Assembly: GCA_029204225.1 (NCBI GenBank)
Contig: CM055095.1
Coordinates: forward strand, 19,863,450-19,927,449
From: Diphasiastrum complanatum
Taxonomy: Eukaryota > Streptophyta > Lycopodiopsida > Lycopodiales > Lycopodiaceae
Length of the DNA stretch: 64,000 nucleotides
Direction: 5' to 3'
The first letter of the stretch is position 1, and each line of letters opens with the position of its first letter. This document shows, piece after piece, positions 11,808 through 25,243 of this stretch. A program made the translations under genes and the position numbers. A model generated the notes under the pieces. That model saw nothing but the letters and a program-made list of their open reading frames with translations, did no database searches and was not told the origin of the DNA.

Positions 11808-11812
11808 ACATA

Positions 11813-13399
<1,587 letters not shown>

Positions 13400-14484
13400 G
13401 CAAAAACGAACTATGTTCATGACAATTTCGCAAATTGTTCGTGAAACTAGCATTGTCCAACAGTTGAAACTATTTTGTGAAATGTTTGCGAAAGTTTCAC
13501 GACAGATTGCAACAATTCAAAAAGTTTAACTGTTTTTAACACCATCTTTTTTCGCATTTTCTCAAAAAATGCAAAGAGAGAGAAAGTTTCCAAAGGCCAT
13601 CTATTTTCATGAGTTAAACTGTTTTAAAGACACCTTCGCCTTTTTCGCAAAATCCCAAGGAGAGAGAAAAATGCCGAAGGTCATCTACTTTAAACGAGGG
13701 ACATTCAAAGCCACTTCTCCTAAAAAACAAAGTGAGAGAATTTGTGACGCCCTCGTCCACGTCAACATTCCCTATGGGTTGACAGTATACACTATGTATA
13801 GTTGTCACAGAAGCCATATACTTCCAAGTACAACGGCTTACCTAATTAGGTGGCAATCATTTATTGTAGTTAATACATAGATGTCATCTATAAATAGATC
13901 ATCCCAGCACAGATTACTGGAGAGACACTCCATCCATAAGACGTATTTTTTAGCCTCCCAGTTATGTCGTCATTTTGTTTGTAACTGCCATTGTTGTGCT
14001 TCAGTGTAGTATAATAGAAATACGCTTTTTATCTATGTATAACGTGGATGAATGCTTGTTGTGATTGAATGTACTCTATCGTTGTTTTGATCGCGCTTGT
14101 TTACTCACTTGATGGAAACACGGATGCCTACGACTCCTTAGTTTATGATTAGACAATGGTTTTCTTTGACGCTTGAGGAACTCGCGATATCATACTGCTC
14201 TCTCCATCTATATCAGAACTACACTTCACATTGCATCCTATTTTAGTAATACCACACACGCACCATCTCTAATCTCTTCGGTGGACTATACTCTTGTTTT
14301 GAGTATGAATTAATTTTTAAGATCCTGTTGGGCAATCAAGAACACTTTAAGCTGTAATTGTATTTTGCATAAGCTTTTTATTAGATTTTTTTTGCACTTA
14401 GCAGCTGATTGTAACAGGAGAGTTGTTCCACAATATTCCTGCTCTCTTCTCCGTTCGTGTTCTTCCATCTGCCTTGCCCCATCA
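13400..14484 (+). repeat. 5' LTR of the deleted copia
   Basis: The block ends CCCATCA just before the primer site and matches 15957-16994 over its right part. It includes imperfect repeats of a TTCGCAAA/GAGAGAAAA...CGAAGG...CATCTA unit near 13560-13700, of the sort found in U3 enhancers. The left edge is approximate. Confidence 0.75.
13889..13896 (+). promoter_or_regulatory. LTR TATA box
   Basis: TATAAATA lies about 0.6 kb before the LTR end and is conserved as TATAAATA at 16398-16405 in the 3' LTR. It probably marks the element's promoter. Confidence 0.6.
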
Positions 14485-14487
14485 GAT

Positions 14488-14500
14488 TGGTATCAGAGCC
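14488..14500 (+). other. Primer-binding site (initiator-Met tRNA)
   Basis: TGGTATCAGAGCC occurs three bases after the LTR end CCCATCA. Confidence 0.92.
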
Positions 14501-14548
14501 TAGCTCATATAAACCGAGAGATTAAGTTTGTTCCATATTACTATTAAC

Positions 14549-15415
14549 ATGTCTCATATAGGTAACTCTTTGTTATCATCCAACGAGGCTAGAATCATTG
14601 ACAAGTTCAATGGTTCTAACTTCTACATCTGGAAGTTAAAACTCTGGATGATGTTGATAGATAGAGATCTTTGGGATGTAGTAGAAGATCCAGACCTGAA
14701 ACCAGAAGATGGTGATCAAGCAAAGGCATGGAAGATCAAGGATCAAGAGGCCTTAGCATGTATCACACTCAATCTGGCCGACTCCCAAATATCCCACATT
14801 ACCACATGCAAAACCTCTAAGGATGCATTAGATTTGTTATCAAATCTCTATGAGACCCACGATATAACCACTAGATTACATCTTAGAAGGAAGTTCTTTA
14901 CTCTTAGCATGTCTGATTCTACTGCTATCACTTCTCACATCAACAGCTTCAAGTCTTTGTTGGATTAGTTATCAACTGTAGGATGTTCTATTCAAGATGA
15001 TGATGTCATCATGACCTTGCTTTCTTCTCTTCCAAAGTCGTATGAACACTTTGTGGTGATGATCTCCACACAACCTGACCTCACTCTTCAAAAGGTGATC
15101 GGTCATCTTCTTCAAGAAGCAATGCGGAGAAAGACTAGTAGCCCGTCCATCAAAGACAAATCCGTGACTCTATACACCAAGAAGAAAGACTATTCCAAGG
15201 GCAAGAATCAAGTGCAGCAGCAATAGCAGAAGCCTCACACTCAAGGTGAGCATGGTGGATCACGCAAGAAGCTTTTCTGCAGATATTGCAAGAGAGCCAA
15301 TCACGACATCAAGGAGTGTCATATCCAGATCTACAACGAGGCAAAGAAGCAACAACAGCAACAGCCAGACTCCTCCAATGAGACGGAAACAAGGAGCAAG
15401 AAACACATTTGTTAA
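14549..15415 (+). pseudogene. Copia gag with zinc knuckle
   Basis: The frame begins with ATG at 14549. It shows the plant copia capsid signature (DKFNGSNFYIWKLKLWMML, the LSNLYETHD region, LLSSLPKSYEHFV) and a CCHC knuckle (FCRYCKRANHDIKEC, about 15278-15325). Stops occur at 14966-14968 and after 15226, but the same frame continues to about 15415. A Gln-rich tail precedes the protease, which lies in another frame. Confidence 0.88.
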
Positions 15416-15955
15416 TGGCTTACAACAACAACAACGAAGACTGTGCTAGCTGTTACCTGGACAACGGAGCTGCCCAACACATGACCTCTCGCAAGGAATG
15501 GTTTACCAAGTATGAAGCTTACAGCAGAGATCAATTCATCTATCTCGAAGATTCAAGCACCATACGCGTGGAAGGCAAAGGAACAATGAATATCACTTTC
15601 AACAATGATCTATCTATTTGTGATCCCAACCTCCTTCACGTTCCTCAATTATCAAAGAACCTATTATCAGTCTCTAAGTTAACTGATGAGGGTTACACTG
15701 TTACTTTCTCATATGAGTAGTATACAATATTTGAGGAAGATACTACTCTAATTACATGCACTAGAGTCAAATATTTACATACTCTCTAATTCAGTTGCAT
15801 TAGCTAGTATCTCTAATGAAAATGTAAACGACAGTGCTGTTCTATGGCATAGTCAATTTGGATACGTGAATACAAGCTCACTTTCTTATATGCGTTGTAA
15901 TAATTTAATTGATGGACTAAATTTTCCTTCTTCATTAGATAGGAAATCTTTTTGT
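15409..15955 (+). pseudogene. Copia protease and truncated pre-integrase segment
   Basis: The protease reads CYLDNGAAQHMTSRKEW, with Asn in place of the usual Ser/Thr of the D-S/T-G-A catalytic motif. LLHVPQLSKNLLSVSKLTDEG follows. After a stop at 15718-15720, a further stretch (about 15816-15955) contains the pre-integrase motif LWHSQFGYVN. Coding similarity ends abruptly where LTR sequence starts. Confidence 0.85.
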
Positions 15956-15956
15956 T

Positions 15957-16994
15957 TGCAAAACTAGCATAGTCCAATAGTTGAAACTATTTCGTGAAAT
16001 GTTCGCGAAAGTTTGCAACAGTTCAAAAAGTTTAACTATTTTTAACACCTTCGTCTTTTTTTGCATTTTTTCGATATATACGAAGAGAGAGAAAATTCTC
16101 GAAAGTCATCTATTTTCACGAGTTAAACTATTTTAAAGACACCTTCGCCTTTTTCGCAAAATCCTAAGGAGAGAGAAAAATGACGAAGGTCGTCTACTTT
16201 GAACGAGGGACGTTCAAAGCCACTTCTCCTAAAAAGCGATGTGAGAGAATTTGCGACGCCCTCATCCACGTCAACATTCCCTATGGGTTGACAGTATACA
16301 CTATGTACAGTTGTCACAGAGGCCATATACTTCCAAGTACAACGACTTACCTAATTAGGTGACAATCATTTATTGTAGTTAATACACAGATGCAATCTAT
16401 AAATATATCATCCCAGCACAAATTACAGGAGAGACGTTCCTTCCATAAGACATATTTTTGAGCCTCCCAGTTACGTCGTCATTTTGTTTGTAGCTACCAT
16501 TGTTGTGCTTCAGTGTAATATAGCAACAATACGCTTTTTATCTGTGTATAACATGGATGAATGCTTGTTGTGATTGAATGCACTCTATCGCTGTTTTGAT
16601 TGCGCTTGTTTACTCACTCTGATCAGAACACGGACGTCTACGACTCCTCAGTTTCTAATCAGACAATGGCTGTTTTTGATGTCTGAGGAACTCGCGATAT
16701 CATACTGCTCTATCTATCTATTTCAGAACTACACTTCACGTTGCATCCTTTTTCAGTGATACCACACACACACTATTTCTAATCTCTTTGGTGGACTGTA
16801 CTCTTGTTTTGAGTATGAATTAATTTTTAAAATCCTGTTGGGCAATCAAGAACACTTTAAGCTGTGATTGTATTTTACACAAGCTTTCTATTAGATTGTT
16901 TTTGCACTTAGCAACTGATTGTAACAGGAGAGTTGTTCCACAATATTCCTGCTCTCTTCTCCGTTCGCGTTCTTCCATCTCCCTTGTCCCATCA
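15957..16994 (+). repeat. 3' LTR of the deleted copia (5'-truncated)
   Basis: This block is collinear with the right part of 13400-14484 and shares the TATAAATA box (16398-16405) and the CCCATCA end (16988-16994). Its own start is lost at the deletion junction. Confidence 0.85.
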
Positions 16995-17054
16995 AGAACT
17001 GTAAGCAGAGACAGGAAAAATACTAAAGCTTGAAAAATGTAGAAACACAAGGTT

Positions 17055-17350
17055 TCTTCAATGGAGGCTTTATTTGTATGGATCAAAATTTGATGTATGC
17101 ACTGATCATGATACCTTGAGACAATTTTGTAAGCAGCCAGACCTTAGAGGCCAATAAGCCATATGGTCTAAGCTCATGCAAGAATTTCTAATTGAGGTTC
17201 AGTACAAGAAAGATGCCAAAAATCATGTGGCAGATGCACTATCTCATGTGGTGTATCATATATCATTTGTAGTCATTGAAAATGACTTATTGTCTCAGAT
17301 AAGAAAGGCTTAGCCGGAAGATCCTCATTGTAAGAAAGTGGAACAAGAGG
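17055..17350 (+). pseudogene. Ty3/gypsy RNase H fragment
   Basis: In one frame with stops, the stretch encodes a gypsy RNase H end: an LYLYGSKFDVCTDHDTLR-like segment, LRGQ, then WSKLMQEF and HVADALSHV. It lies upstream of an RT fragment, which is the reverse of normal gypsy order (RT before RNase H), so it belongs to a different copy or a rearranged one. Confidence 0.75.
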
Positions 17351-17354
17351 TTAG

Positions 17355-18062
17355 TCATGGACATGCAGAGTTTCAAGAGGAAAGCTCTTGTACCTTGGTT
17401 CACACTTATCTTAAGTATTGCGAAAAAGTACCAAGACGTATTTGCATGGTCGCTCGAAGACTTGAAGGGAATACCTGCTGAATTTGACGAGCACCACATT
17501 GATCTTAAAGAAGATGTTGTTCATGTCTGACAGAGACAATATCGTCTCAATCCAAAGTACTCTCTTATAGTGAAAGATGAACTCAACAAGCACCTTAAGA
17601 CAGGTATTATTTATCTCGTCTTAAGTAGTGAATGAGTGTCTCCCATTGTTGTAGTTCCAAAGAAGAATATTGGCAAGATTCAAATTTGCCAGGATTTTAG
17701 AAGAAAGATCACCACCCATTACCCTTCACGGATTCCATTCTAGACTAGGGACAAGAACGTTACAGTTTCTGTGATGGCTTCTCTGGCTATAATCAAGTTG
17801 GATTAAGGAAGGAGGATCGGCCGAAGACCATGTTTACTATTGATTGGGGCACTTATGCTTACAACAAAATGCCCTTTGGTCTTTGCAATGCACTAGCTAC
17901 TTTCCAGAGAATTATGATGCTAATTTTTGCTGCGTTCCTAAGAACATTTCTTGAAATTTTCATTGATGATTTCTGTGTTTACAGTAGTATCAAGTCTCAT
18001 ATTCAGAAACTGAAACTTACATTGCAGAGGTGTCAAGACACTTGTTTGTCACTTCAATTCTG
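17355..18062 (+). pseudogene. Ty3/gypsy reverse transcriptase fragment
   Basis: The fragment opens with YQDVFAWSLEDLKGIP and HHIDLKEDVVHV, passes through VSPIVVVPKKN, and reaches DWGTYAYNKMPFGLCNA and FIDDFCVYSS (the YxDD box as FIDD) in 17830-18066. These phrases are typical of Tat/Athila-type gypsy polymerases. Several stops and frame changes make it non-functional. It ends at 18062, where a minus-strand relic begins. Confidence 0.82.
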
Positions 18063-19800
18063 CTAATTTTGTCTCTCCAAGGGACTTAGAATCATGCACA
18101 AATTTTTTAGGTGCAAGTTCATATAGGCCTTGAATTTCACGCATGGCTGACTCCATGGATTTATTCTTATCGTCAATCTGGTGTTCATTACCAAATTCCT
18201 GTTCGGATTTGTCAGTTTCATCATATGTATCTTGATCAGAATCCTCAGAATTCTTGTCTGTAGCTTTTGATTCATTTATAATATTTCCAATAGGAATTAC
18301 TCAGTTGACAATACAATTCAATCTTTTCTACTATTTTATATCAGCATTTGCATTGTAGACATCAAAGAATTCTTCTTCGTCATCCGATGAATCATTATTC
18401 TCATAGCATTCAAAATAATTTAATTCGAAGTCTGATGCATTAGAGAATATATTAAGGGCATAAGAAGAATCTTCTAAAGTGAAACTCGTGTCGGACATAG
18501 GAGTTTCGCCTTCATATCTGTCACTTTTACAATAGATAATTGTTATTTGTCAACAATTGTTCGAAAGTTATATTGGGGCAAAGAGAACGAATATCAGTTA
18601 CAATATCAGTCTTTTGTCTTCGCTTTCGAGATAGGCTTGTCAGTAGTGGCCTTTAAAAGTTTTGTCTTCGTGATTTCCACGTCCCCATCCTCAAATGTGA
18701 CTTTCTTATTTGCAGCAACTATTTGTACTTCAAAATTGATAAAAAAAATTTACTTCCTCAGAAATATCCTTCGAGAATAACTTGGCTGCATCATGATCAT
18801 AATCAGGATCAGCTTTAAGATCTTCCTTCATTATAGACTTGTTCCAAGATTTCTTCTTCGAGGAATTTCTCCGCTTCTTTAAAGATACTTTTGTGTCAGG
18901 TTTTGAGGAGCTTTTGCTTCTCATAGTCACTTTAAATAACTTCTCAACATCGCTTGGCCAAGATTGGTCAACTGTCTTTGTCTGTTTGGCTTTGATCACA
19001 TCAATCTTCTGCACAACAGCGTCTGTCAAAAGTTTTACTTTCGAATCAGCAGCAGAAGCAGGTGTAGCAACATACTGATACTTTGGACGCGGCTTCTGCA
19101 GTTGTGGACAGTCCGGATACTTGTGGCCAGGTTCTTTGCAGTTCGAGCATAAAGGTATATATCCGATCGGCTTTCGTGGCTACAGACAGTCAGACAAAAA
19201 ATGTCCTGGCTCACCACAGTTATAGCAATTTCTCGAAATGGGCTTCGTCGAACTGGTAGTCTTGATTGCAGGACCAACAAATTCTGGTGGATTGTGTCTT
19301 TTTGGTGCAAACTTTGGTTTGCCTTGCTGGATAGGTGTTGTGGTACCTTGAACATAATTGGTAGTCGCATCATCTCGAGATATAAAGCGTACTCCTAGGA
19401 AGAATCTTCGACATACTTTACGTTCACAGATTCACAATCTTCTTTAGAGTGTTTAGATGTACCACATTTCGTACACCATAGTCCTGACTTCAAAGAAGAA
19501 GCCTTTGGTCTCTTGTCTGCAACTTCTGAAATTTGAACTTTCAGATCGTTGAACTTCTTATTAAGATCAGCCATATTACTTTTCCAAAGCTTTTCAACTT
19601 TAGATGTCGCAGACTTGTCCTCAGTGGTTTTGTTATCTTCTTTTTGTTTGGACTTTCATTTTTTCCTTCGATCTGCATCATCAGTTTTTGTGTCTGATGA
19701 ATCACTAGAATCAGACTCGGATCTAGAAGAATTTGAACTGGATTTAGAATTAGATTCGTCTTCACTGCCGCTGGTCATGCTTAGACTTTCGAGAATTTTC
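18063..19800 (-). pseudogene. Retroelement gag-like relic with three CCHC zinc knuckles
   Basis: On the minus strand, from about 19800 down, come a Ser/Asp/Glu-rich stretch (SSNSSRSESDSSDSSDTK), a Lys-rich helix, and three knuckles: CTKCGTSKHSKEDC (about 19430-19475), CYNCGEPGHFLSDC (about 19190-19235) and CSNCKEPGHKYPDC (about 19100-19145). A basic segment (KKRRNSSKKKSWNKS) and then acidic Ser/Asp-rich sequence follow down to 18063. Frameshifts and stops are present. Three spaced knuckles suggest a nucleic-acid-binding gag-like protein. The family is not identified, though a large gypsy element or pararetrovirus-like capsid protein would fit. Confidence 0.65.
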
Positions 19801-20022
19801 ACATATTTGCTACATGGTAAAAATATTGTAGGGTGTAAATGGATTTTCAAAATTAAATACAAAGTTGATGGGAAGATTGATGGGTGGAAATATTGTCTAG
19901 TTGCCAAGGGCTTTTCTCATATTTCTATTGGTTTTATAGAGAACTTCAATCATTTAGTCAAGCTTACATCCATCAGACTTCTTTTAGCATTTGTAGTTGT
20001 AGTAGATTTTCAAGTACATTAA
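19800..20022 (+). pseudogene. Ty1/copia RT N-terminal fragment
   Basis: The plus strand encodes VGCKWIFKIKYKVDGKID, LVAKGFS and VKLTSIRLLLAF, the start of a copia reverse transcriptase. It ends where the minus-strand copia integrase relic begins, so two copia pieces lie in opposite orientations back to back. Confidence 0.8.
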
Positions 20023-20029
20023 AATTTAT

Positions 20030-20745
20030 CTATGTGCATATCATAGACTTTGTAAGTTTTGTAATCTACGGGATATCCAAAAAATGTGCACTTGCTTCTA
20101 GTAAGATTGAGTTTCTTCCTTTGTTTTGATGAAATTTTTACATAGTAGACACACTCGAAGATCTTTAGATGATCCACATATGGCTTTGTACCTAACCAAA
20201 CCTCCTCAAAGGTTTTGTTGTTGATGGCCTTGGTATTGCAATGGTTCTATAAATAACAGGCTGTTGCAATAGCCTGTGCCTAGAACTTGTTCGAAATGTT
20301 AGCAACAAATAACATGGATCTTGCATACTCGGCAAGAGTCCAATTCCTTTTTAGCTATTATGTTCTACTGAGGACTGTAGCTCAAAGAATATTGTCTTTG
20401 AGTCATTTTATCATTTGGAAAGAAATTCATATCATTGGAGATGAACTCTCCCCCTTTACCTATTCGTAGGATCTTGATCTTTCAACTTGTCTAATTTTCA
20501 AATAGATGTCTGAACTATTGAAAGCATAGACATGCATTTGATTTGTTCTTAATGAACATAATAATAGTCTATCTTGAATGATCGTCAATAAATGTATTGA
20601 AATACAGTGCTCTTTCACATGATGGGATCTACATCGCATCACAGAGATCATAATGAATAAGATTCAGAATGTCAGTGGCTCTCTGAGGTTGGCCTTTAGA
20701 AAATCTTGCCCTAGCATGCTTGCCAAGAATAAAAGTCAAATTTGT
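20030..20745 (-). pseudogene. Ty1/copia integrase fragment
   Basis: Minus-strand translation gives a zinc-region end (LGKHARARF), IHYDLCDAM, a decayed TFIDDHSR segment, and the C-terminal KPYVDHLKIFECVYYV and FFGYPVDYKTYKVYD motifs of copia integrase. Many stops and frame changes are present. It probably belongs to the decayed element whose primer site and LTR lie at 22288-22597. Confidence 0.78.
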
Positions 20746-22287
20746 TGCAGAAGTAAGCTTGAGACTCCAGTAGAATGATAAAGACATATTTGAAATGATA
20801 AATGTAATCTAAACATGTATAGCATAATCTTTGTCGATTGTTTTATATTGCTAACATATTTTCTTTCTTGATCTTGAATTTTCATGTTAATGTTATAATT
20901 CAATGAGTACTCTCTTTTTTTCCTCTTCAACAAATCCGCTTTGGGCCTCAAGTAGCATTCAAACTTTTGAGATTTTAGGCATAACATGCAAAATTGTCTT
21001 CCACGTGGATAACATTATAGTGGTCAACCTTAAGGATTAAGTAAGCTTTGAGATCTAGTAGATTTAAAAAAGAAATATATGAGACAATAATTGGAATCAA
21101 CTATTTTTGTTTTGATATGTTTACATCATTGCCATAAACTCTTGTTTATACCCTTGCACCATGGAAATACCATTATATTTGCTAAGATGCCAATTATATT
21201 GTCATGTTTTCTTATCTCTACCTTTGTACTATTGAGGTAATTTTAAATTTAACATTGACACTATATTTTAAAAACTATCATGATATGGGATTTCTCTGTT
21301 ATTTGCACACGTTCAAGATCTACTTGTCATGACTATTTCAAAGTGGGGATTGATCTAGAGTGAACTTGCAATGATGATGACTAACTAGGTGGAAGCATAT
21401 GCCTCTACAAAAATGTCATATTTCTTTACATGTCATAATACAAAGGCTTGCTTTACTCTTGTCTAATTACAAAAATAAGACACAGTCACAATATGACTAG
21501 AAAAATCATATTAATGTTAAAATTTGATTCATCAAAGTTAAAGTTGAAATGTCAACCTTATGCCTACAAAGGCCATCATTTCCTTCTTTTACCATTTTCC
21601 ACTTATTGCTTGATTGTTTTACATGTTATTCCATGCCTTCATAATTGGAGATTCATGAATTCAATGACTTTTTTTTAGTTGCATATGTAGCTACTTGGCT
21701 TTAAGCCTTTTGATATTCATTGGACTTCTAAAATTCAATGTAGCATTAAGCTCTTTGGGAGCGATCAAAACAACCATATGGGGAAGGCCCTACTCGCAAT
21801 TTTTTTCTTTTTCATAGTTTTGAAACCCTCATGGACACCCTTGGAGCTATGGCAGCTATGGAATAATCCGATCTCACGCCCTCACTGGCCCGTTGAGGAT
21901 TTATGGCTTCAAATCCTAACTGAGGGTTCTTGGAGTTTTCTTAAGCAATTCAGCTGCATTCTCTAACATTTTTTAGTTGAATTGAGCTCAACGTAGGTCG
22001 CCCTACTGTTGTCCACCTTCAGTATATGTCGGCTTGTCAATCAACGAGTAATCAGCTAAGAATAAAGCAATTCCCTTCTGAAATCAGCTCTTCTCAAGAA
22101 AGCTCACTATCTGACACTTCAAATTCCTATGAGCTTATCATGATCGAGGCAATAGAAACCTCTATCATGTTCATTTGAGTTGCTCTCAGACCAACTGAAT
22201 CGAGTGATAGGCTGAATCAACCGTCTCCAGTTCTTCAAATTCTCTTAGAATTCAGTTTTCAGCTTTTGTCAAACTGCCTCCATCTCA
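20746..22287 (-). other. Highly decayed internal region of a copia element
   Basis: This stretch lies between the integrase relic and the primer site at 22288-22300, so gag and protease would be expected here. I can see only very weak gag-like traces on the minus strand and no intact motif. Plus-strand open frames near 21448-21966 match nothing. Confidence 0.4.
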
Positions 22288-22597
22288 AACTCTGATATCA
22301 TGTTAAGGATTGATCTAGTAGTTAGAAAAGTAACTATCACAGCTTAATCATCAACTCAGATTCATCAAACTATAAGGAGAGAGCACACACACCACCCACA
22401 GAAACTTGTCTACAAGTGTTATTCATAGAAGAAAAAATAGAGTACATATATACAGCCCAATTTTTTTATAGGGTTACCACTACATGGCAGTTCGGTCCCT
22501 ATAACGGGATGTATGTCCCGACTCACTAGCCACTTACTGAAGTGTATCGCAAATAAGCAACATGTAAAAAATTGCTAAATAAACATCAATCCTAATC
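22288..22597 (-). repeat. Primer site and 5' LTR of a decayed copia
   Basis: The minus strand reads TGATATCAGAGT at 22289-22300, a two-mismatch version of the initiator-Met site. It abuts an LTR whose plus-strand ends TGTTAAGGATTGAT (22301) and ATCAATCCTAA (to 22595) are inverted repeats. A roughly 297-bp LTR results. The outer border could shift by a few bases. Confidence 0.6.
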
Positions 22598-22664
22598 GGG
22601 TGTTCAGATAAACTGGACTTAATTACTTTACAAAAGCGAGCAAGATGTAGCAACTGTCAATGAG

Positions 22665-23710
22665 ATGCGTGGAAAGAAGAAAGTTATTCAGCCTTTAGCT
22701 CAAGGATTATCAAACCAAGCTTCTACATCAACTTCAGGGATGACAAAAGCCATAAAAAAATCATCACTTATGAATCATTCTAAGATCAATCTTTTAAATG
22801 AAGTATTGAGTAAGGCACTAGCACAATATGTGCCAGAAAACTTCAAAATTTATTCCTTGGATGAGGTAGTGACCACATTGCCAAAAGGATAGAGAGAACA
22901 TGATGAGAATCAAGAAAAAAAAAACAAGTCTACAAAGGATCGACTCACACACAATTGATGAATAGAGGACAATATTGTTCACGTGGGAGCACAACTGGCC
23001 CTCACAATTCATCAAAGAAATTATTATTGGAATATAAAATTTGTTTTGATTGGTCTTACCAAGATTTGAAGGGCATTCCATCATCAATAATTCAACATAC
23101 CTACATTTGGTCAAAGGAGCAATGCCACAAGTGAGCAAATACTACCGTTGCAACTCAAACTACACATAACTCATCAATCAAGAGTTGTAGAAGTTGCTCA
23201 ATCTCAATTTCATTTATAAAATTGAGCACACTAAATGAGTATCACCAATAGTGATTGTCTCCAAGAAGAATGGCAAGATGTGGATCTACGTTAACTTGAA
23301 GGCACTCAAGAATGTCACATGAAATGACCACCTTCCCTTGCCATCCATGGAAAACGTAATGGACTGAGTAGCTAGAGCAGTAGCCTACTTTTTAGATGGC
23401 TTTAGCAACTACAACCAAGTCAAAATTGCACCAAAGGATTAGCATAAAAGTACATTTGCCACAAAATGAGGTACATATGCCTAGAAAGTCATGCCATTCG
23501 ATCTTTGCAATGCTTTGAGCACCTTTTAACGCATCTTGCAAATGACATTCATAGAATACTTAAAAAAAATCTTTAACATTTTCTTGGATGATATTTGTGT
23601 GGCATGGGCTATTTTAAATAACAAATACTTATCTCATCTGGATAAAATATCTAGGTGACTCAAGAGATGAAAACTGCTAGTGCGATATATTTGATCAGAT
23701 AGATCAGTAC
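22665..23710 (+). pseudogene. Heavily decayed Ty3/gypsy RT fragment
   Basis: Traces of the same polymerase type as 17355-18062 appear across all three frames: FDWSYQDLKGIPSS near 23045, a PFDLCNAL-like patch near 23500 and a FLDDICV-like box near 23585. The 22665-22892 frame upstream lacks clear motifs. Numerous stops are present. Confidence 0.65.
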
Positions 23711-24049
23711 ATCTTAGCTTATTGTATATGCATCTAACTATGTTCATATATACATGACATAGTTACTCTATCACACGTCGACCTTTGAGATAATCGTACA
23801 ATAAAGCAAGTCCTGATAGGAGTAACAATAGTTTGAGATGTGAGTTGTAGCCGTTAGGTTCGAACATCTACCAAAGAGTGTCGAGTCGATAGTGTTGACC
23901 TATCAACTTTGTCGAAGGATTGTCAAGTCAAGAGATTGTCGACTTTCGAAGGATTCAACTCTTGGGAGTGGTGAATCTTTGACATTCGTTTTGACTTGTT
24001 TAGTTGACTTATAGGGTGTCAATCATATCTTGCACTTTTATGTATTTTT

Positions 24050-24198
24050 GCAAGTTTTTCATCTATAGTAGGTTCCCGAGTAAATAACCAAGTCTAGGAC
24101 TCTATCGTGGATACCTGCATAGAATAGTTGGTAATAAATATAGAGGCAACTAGATCGAATGGGTGTGGAAGATTTGAAGTGAAATTAAAATTCCAACA
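24050..24198 (-). repeat. Copia 3' LTR part (copy 1)
   Basis: In minus orientation the LTR starts TGTTGGAATTTTAAT at 24198, just after a purine tract (AATTAAGAGAGAG). About 150 bp match 25093-25243. The LTR probably extends left toward 23710, but that border is not visible. Confidence 0.65.
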
Positions 24199-25085
24199 CT
24201 CTCTCTTAATTCGACTTCAAACACTTAGAGAATCTTCAAATTTAGCATTTTCTTAAACAAAAGATGCTTATCCTTACGCAGAGCCTTGATGAAGATATCA
24301 GCGACCATATGATTTGTCGGACAGTAAATTAGCTCTGCATGTTTTAAATGTACTTTCTCTCGAACAAAATGAAACTGAATTACTATGTGTTTAGTCCTAG
24401 CATGAAATCTAGGATTGAGAGAAAATTGAAGGCAACTGATATTATCACAATAAATGGTAGTTGGCTTGTTCTGTTTGAAGTTTAGATCTTGTAGAAGAAG
24501 CCTTAGTAAGATGGCTACTTTAGTTGCTTGTGTTGTTGTTATATATTCAACTTTGGTTGACGATAGTGAGATTGACTTCTATTTTCTGTTGTTCTAGGAT
24601 ACAGTACCCAGAAGTAGACTTCCTGGTGTCTAAGTTTCCTCCCTAATCTGAATCAGAATAGCTGACAAATAAACACAATGTTATAACAGAATTACTAGAA
24701 TAACAAAGAACTTGGTTCTTTTTTGCTTGAATGTATTTCATCACTATTTTAAGTGTTTTCCAGTATTGGATTCCTAGATTTGACATGAATGGAGAAAGTG
24801 TGCTAACTATATATGCCAGATCGGGTCCGGTGCATACCATCGCATACATCAAAAAAATGAGTGGTATGGATAGTTCTTCATGTCAAAAATCTCAACAAGT
24901 GTCGAACGACACATATCTTTATTGAGTTTAAGTCATAGATCCATTGATAAATCAATTGACTTTGATTCGATCATTCCAAATTTTTCAAGCATGTTTTGTA
25001 GAAACCTATGTTTGCTTAGAAAGATTGTCTTCTTGGTTCGATCACAAAGGATTTGAGTACTAAGCAAATGAGTGAACTTGTCTCA
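24199..25085 (-). pseudogene. Copia RT end and RNase H, copy 1
   Basis: The minus strand encodes MMYAMVCTGPDLAYIVSTLS, then YSDSD plus a GNLDTRKSTSGYC segment and a decayed RNase H end with an ARTKHI-equivalent region near 24400. It is about collinear with 25244-26130, with which it forms a direct tandem repeat together with the LTR pieces. Stops and frame changes are present. Confidence 0.75.
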
Positions 25086-25092
25086 AACTTGC

Positions 25093-25243
25093 GTAAATTT
25101 CCACAGGTTCTTTATTTGTAGCAGGCTCTCAAATAAATAATTAAGTTTGGAACTCTATCGTAGATACTTGAAAGAAATAGCTGGTAATGCATACATAGGC
25201 AATTGGATCAAATGGGGTTTGAAGTAGAGTTAAAATTCCAACA
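25093..25243 (-). repeat. Copia LTR part (copy 2)
   Basis: This is the second copy of the 24050-24198 sequence. It starts TGTTGGAATTTTAA (at 25243) after the purine tract AAATTAAGGGGAAG. It is joined at about 25090 to the RT region of copy 1, so most of this LTR is missing. Confidence 0.65.

Larger units (their letters stand above)
13400..16994 (+). mobile_element. Internally deleted Ty1/copia element
   Basis: Two related LTR-like blocks (about 13400-14484 and 15957-16994) flank a primer-binding site, gag, protease and the first part of the pre-integrase domain. The rest of integrase, RT, RNase H and the beginning of the 3' LTR are gone: the pre-integrase motif near 15950 joins straight into mid-LTR sequence. 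In a 195-bp stretch compared by eye, roughly one base in twelve differs between the LTRs, so this copy looks older than the one at 5739-11807. The left border is not fixed because no target duplication could be found. Confidence 0.85.

Noticed and set aside
18063-19800. Endogenous pararetrovirus
   Set aside because: CCHC knuckles and acidic stretches alone do not show it; no movement protein or caulimovirus-type RT was found next to it.
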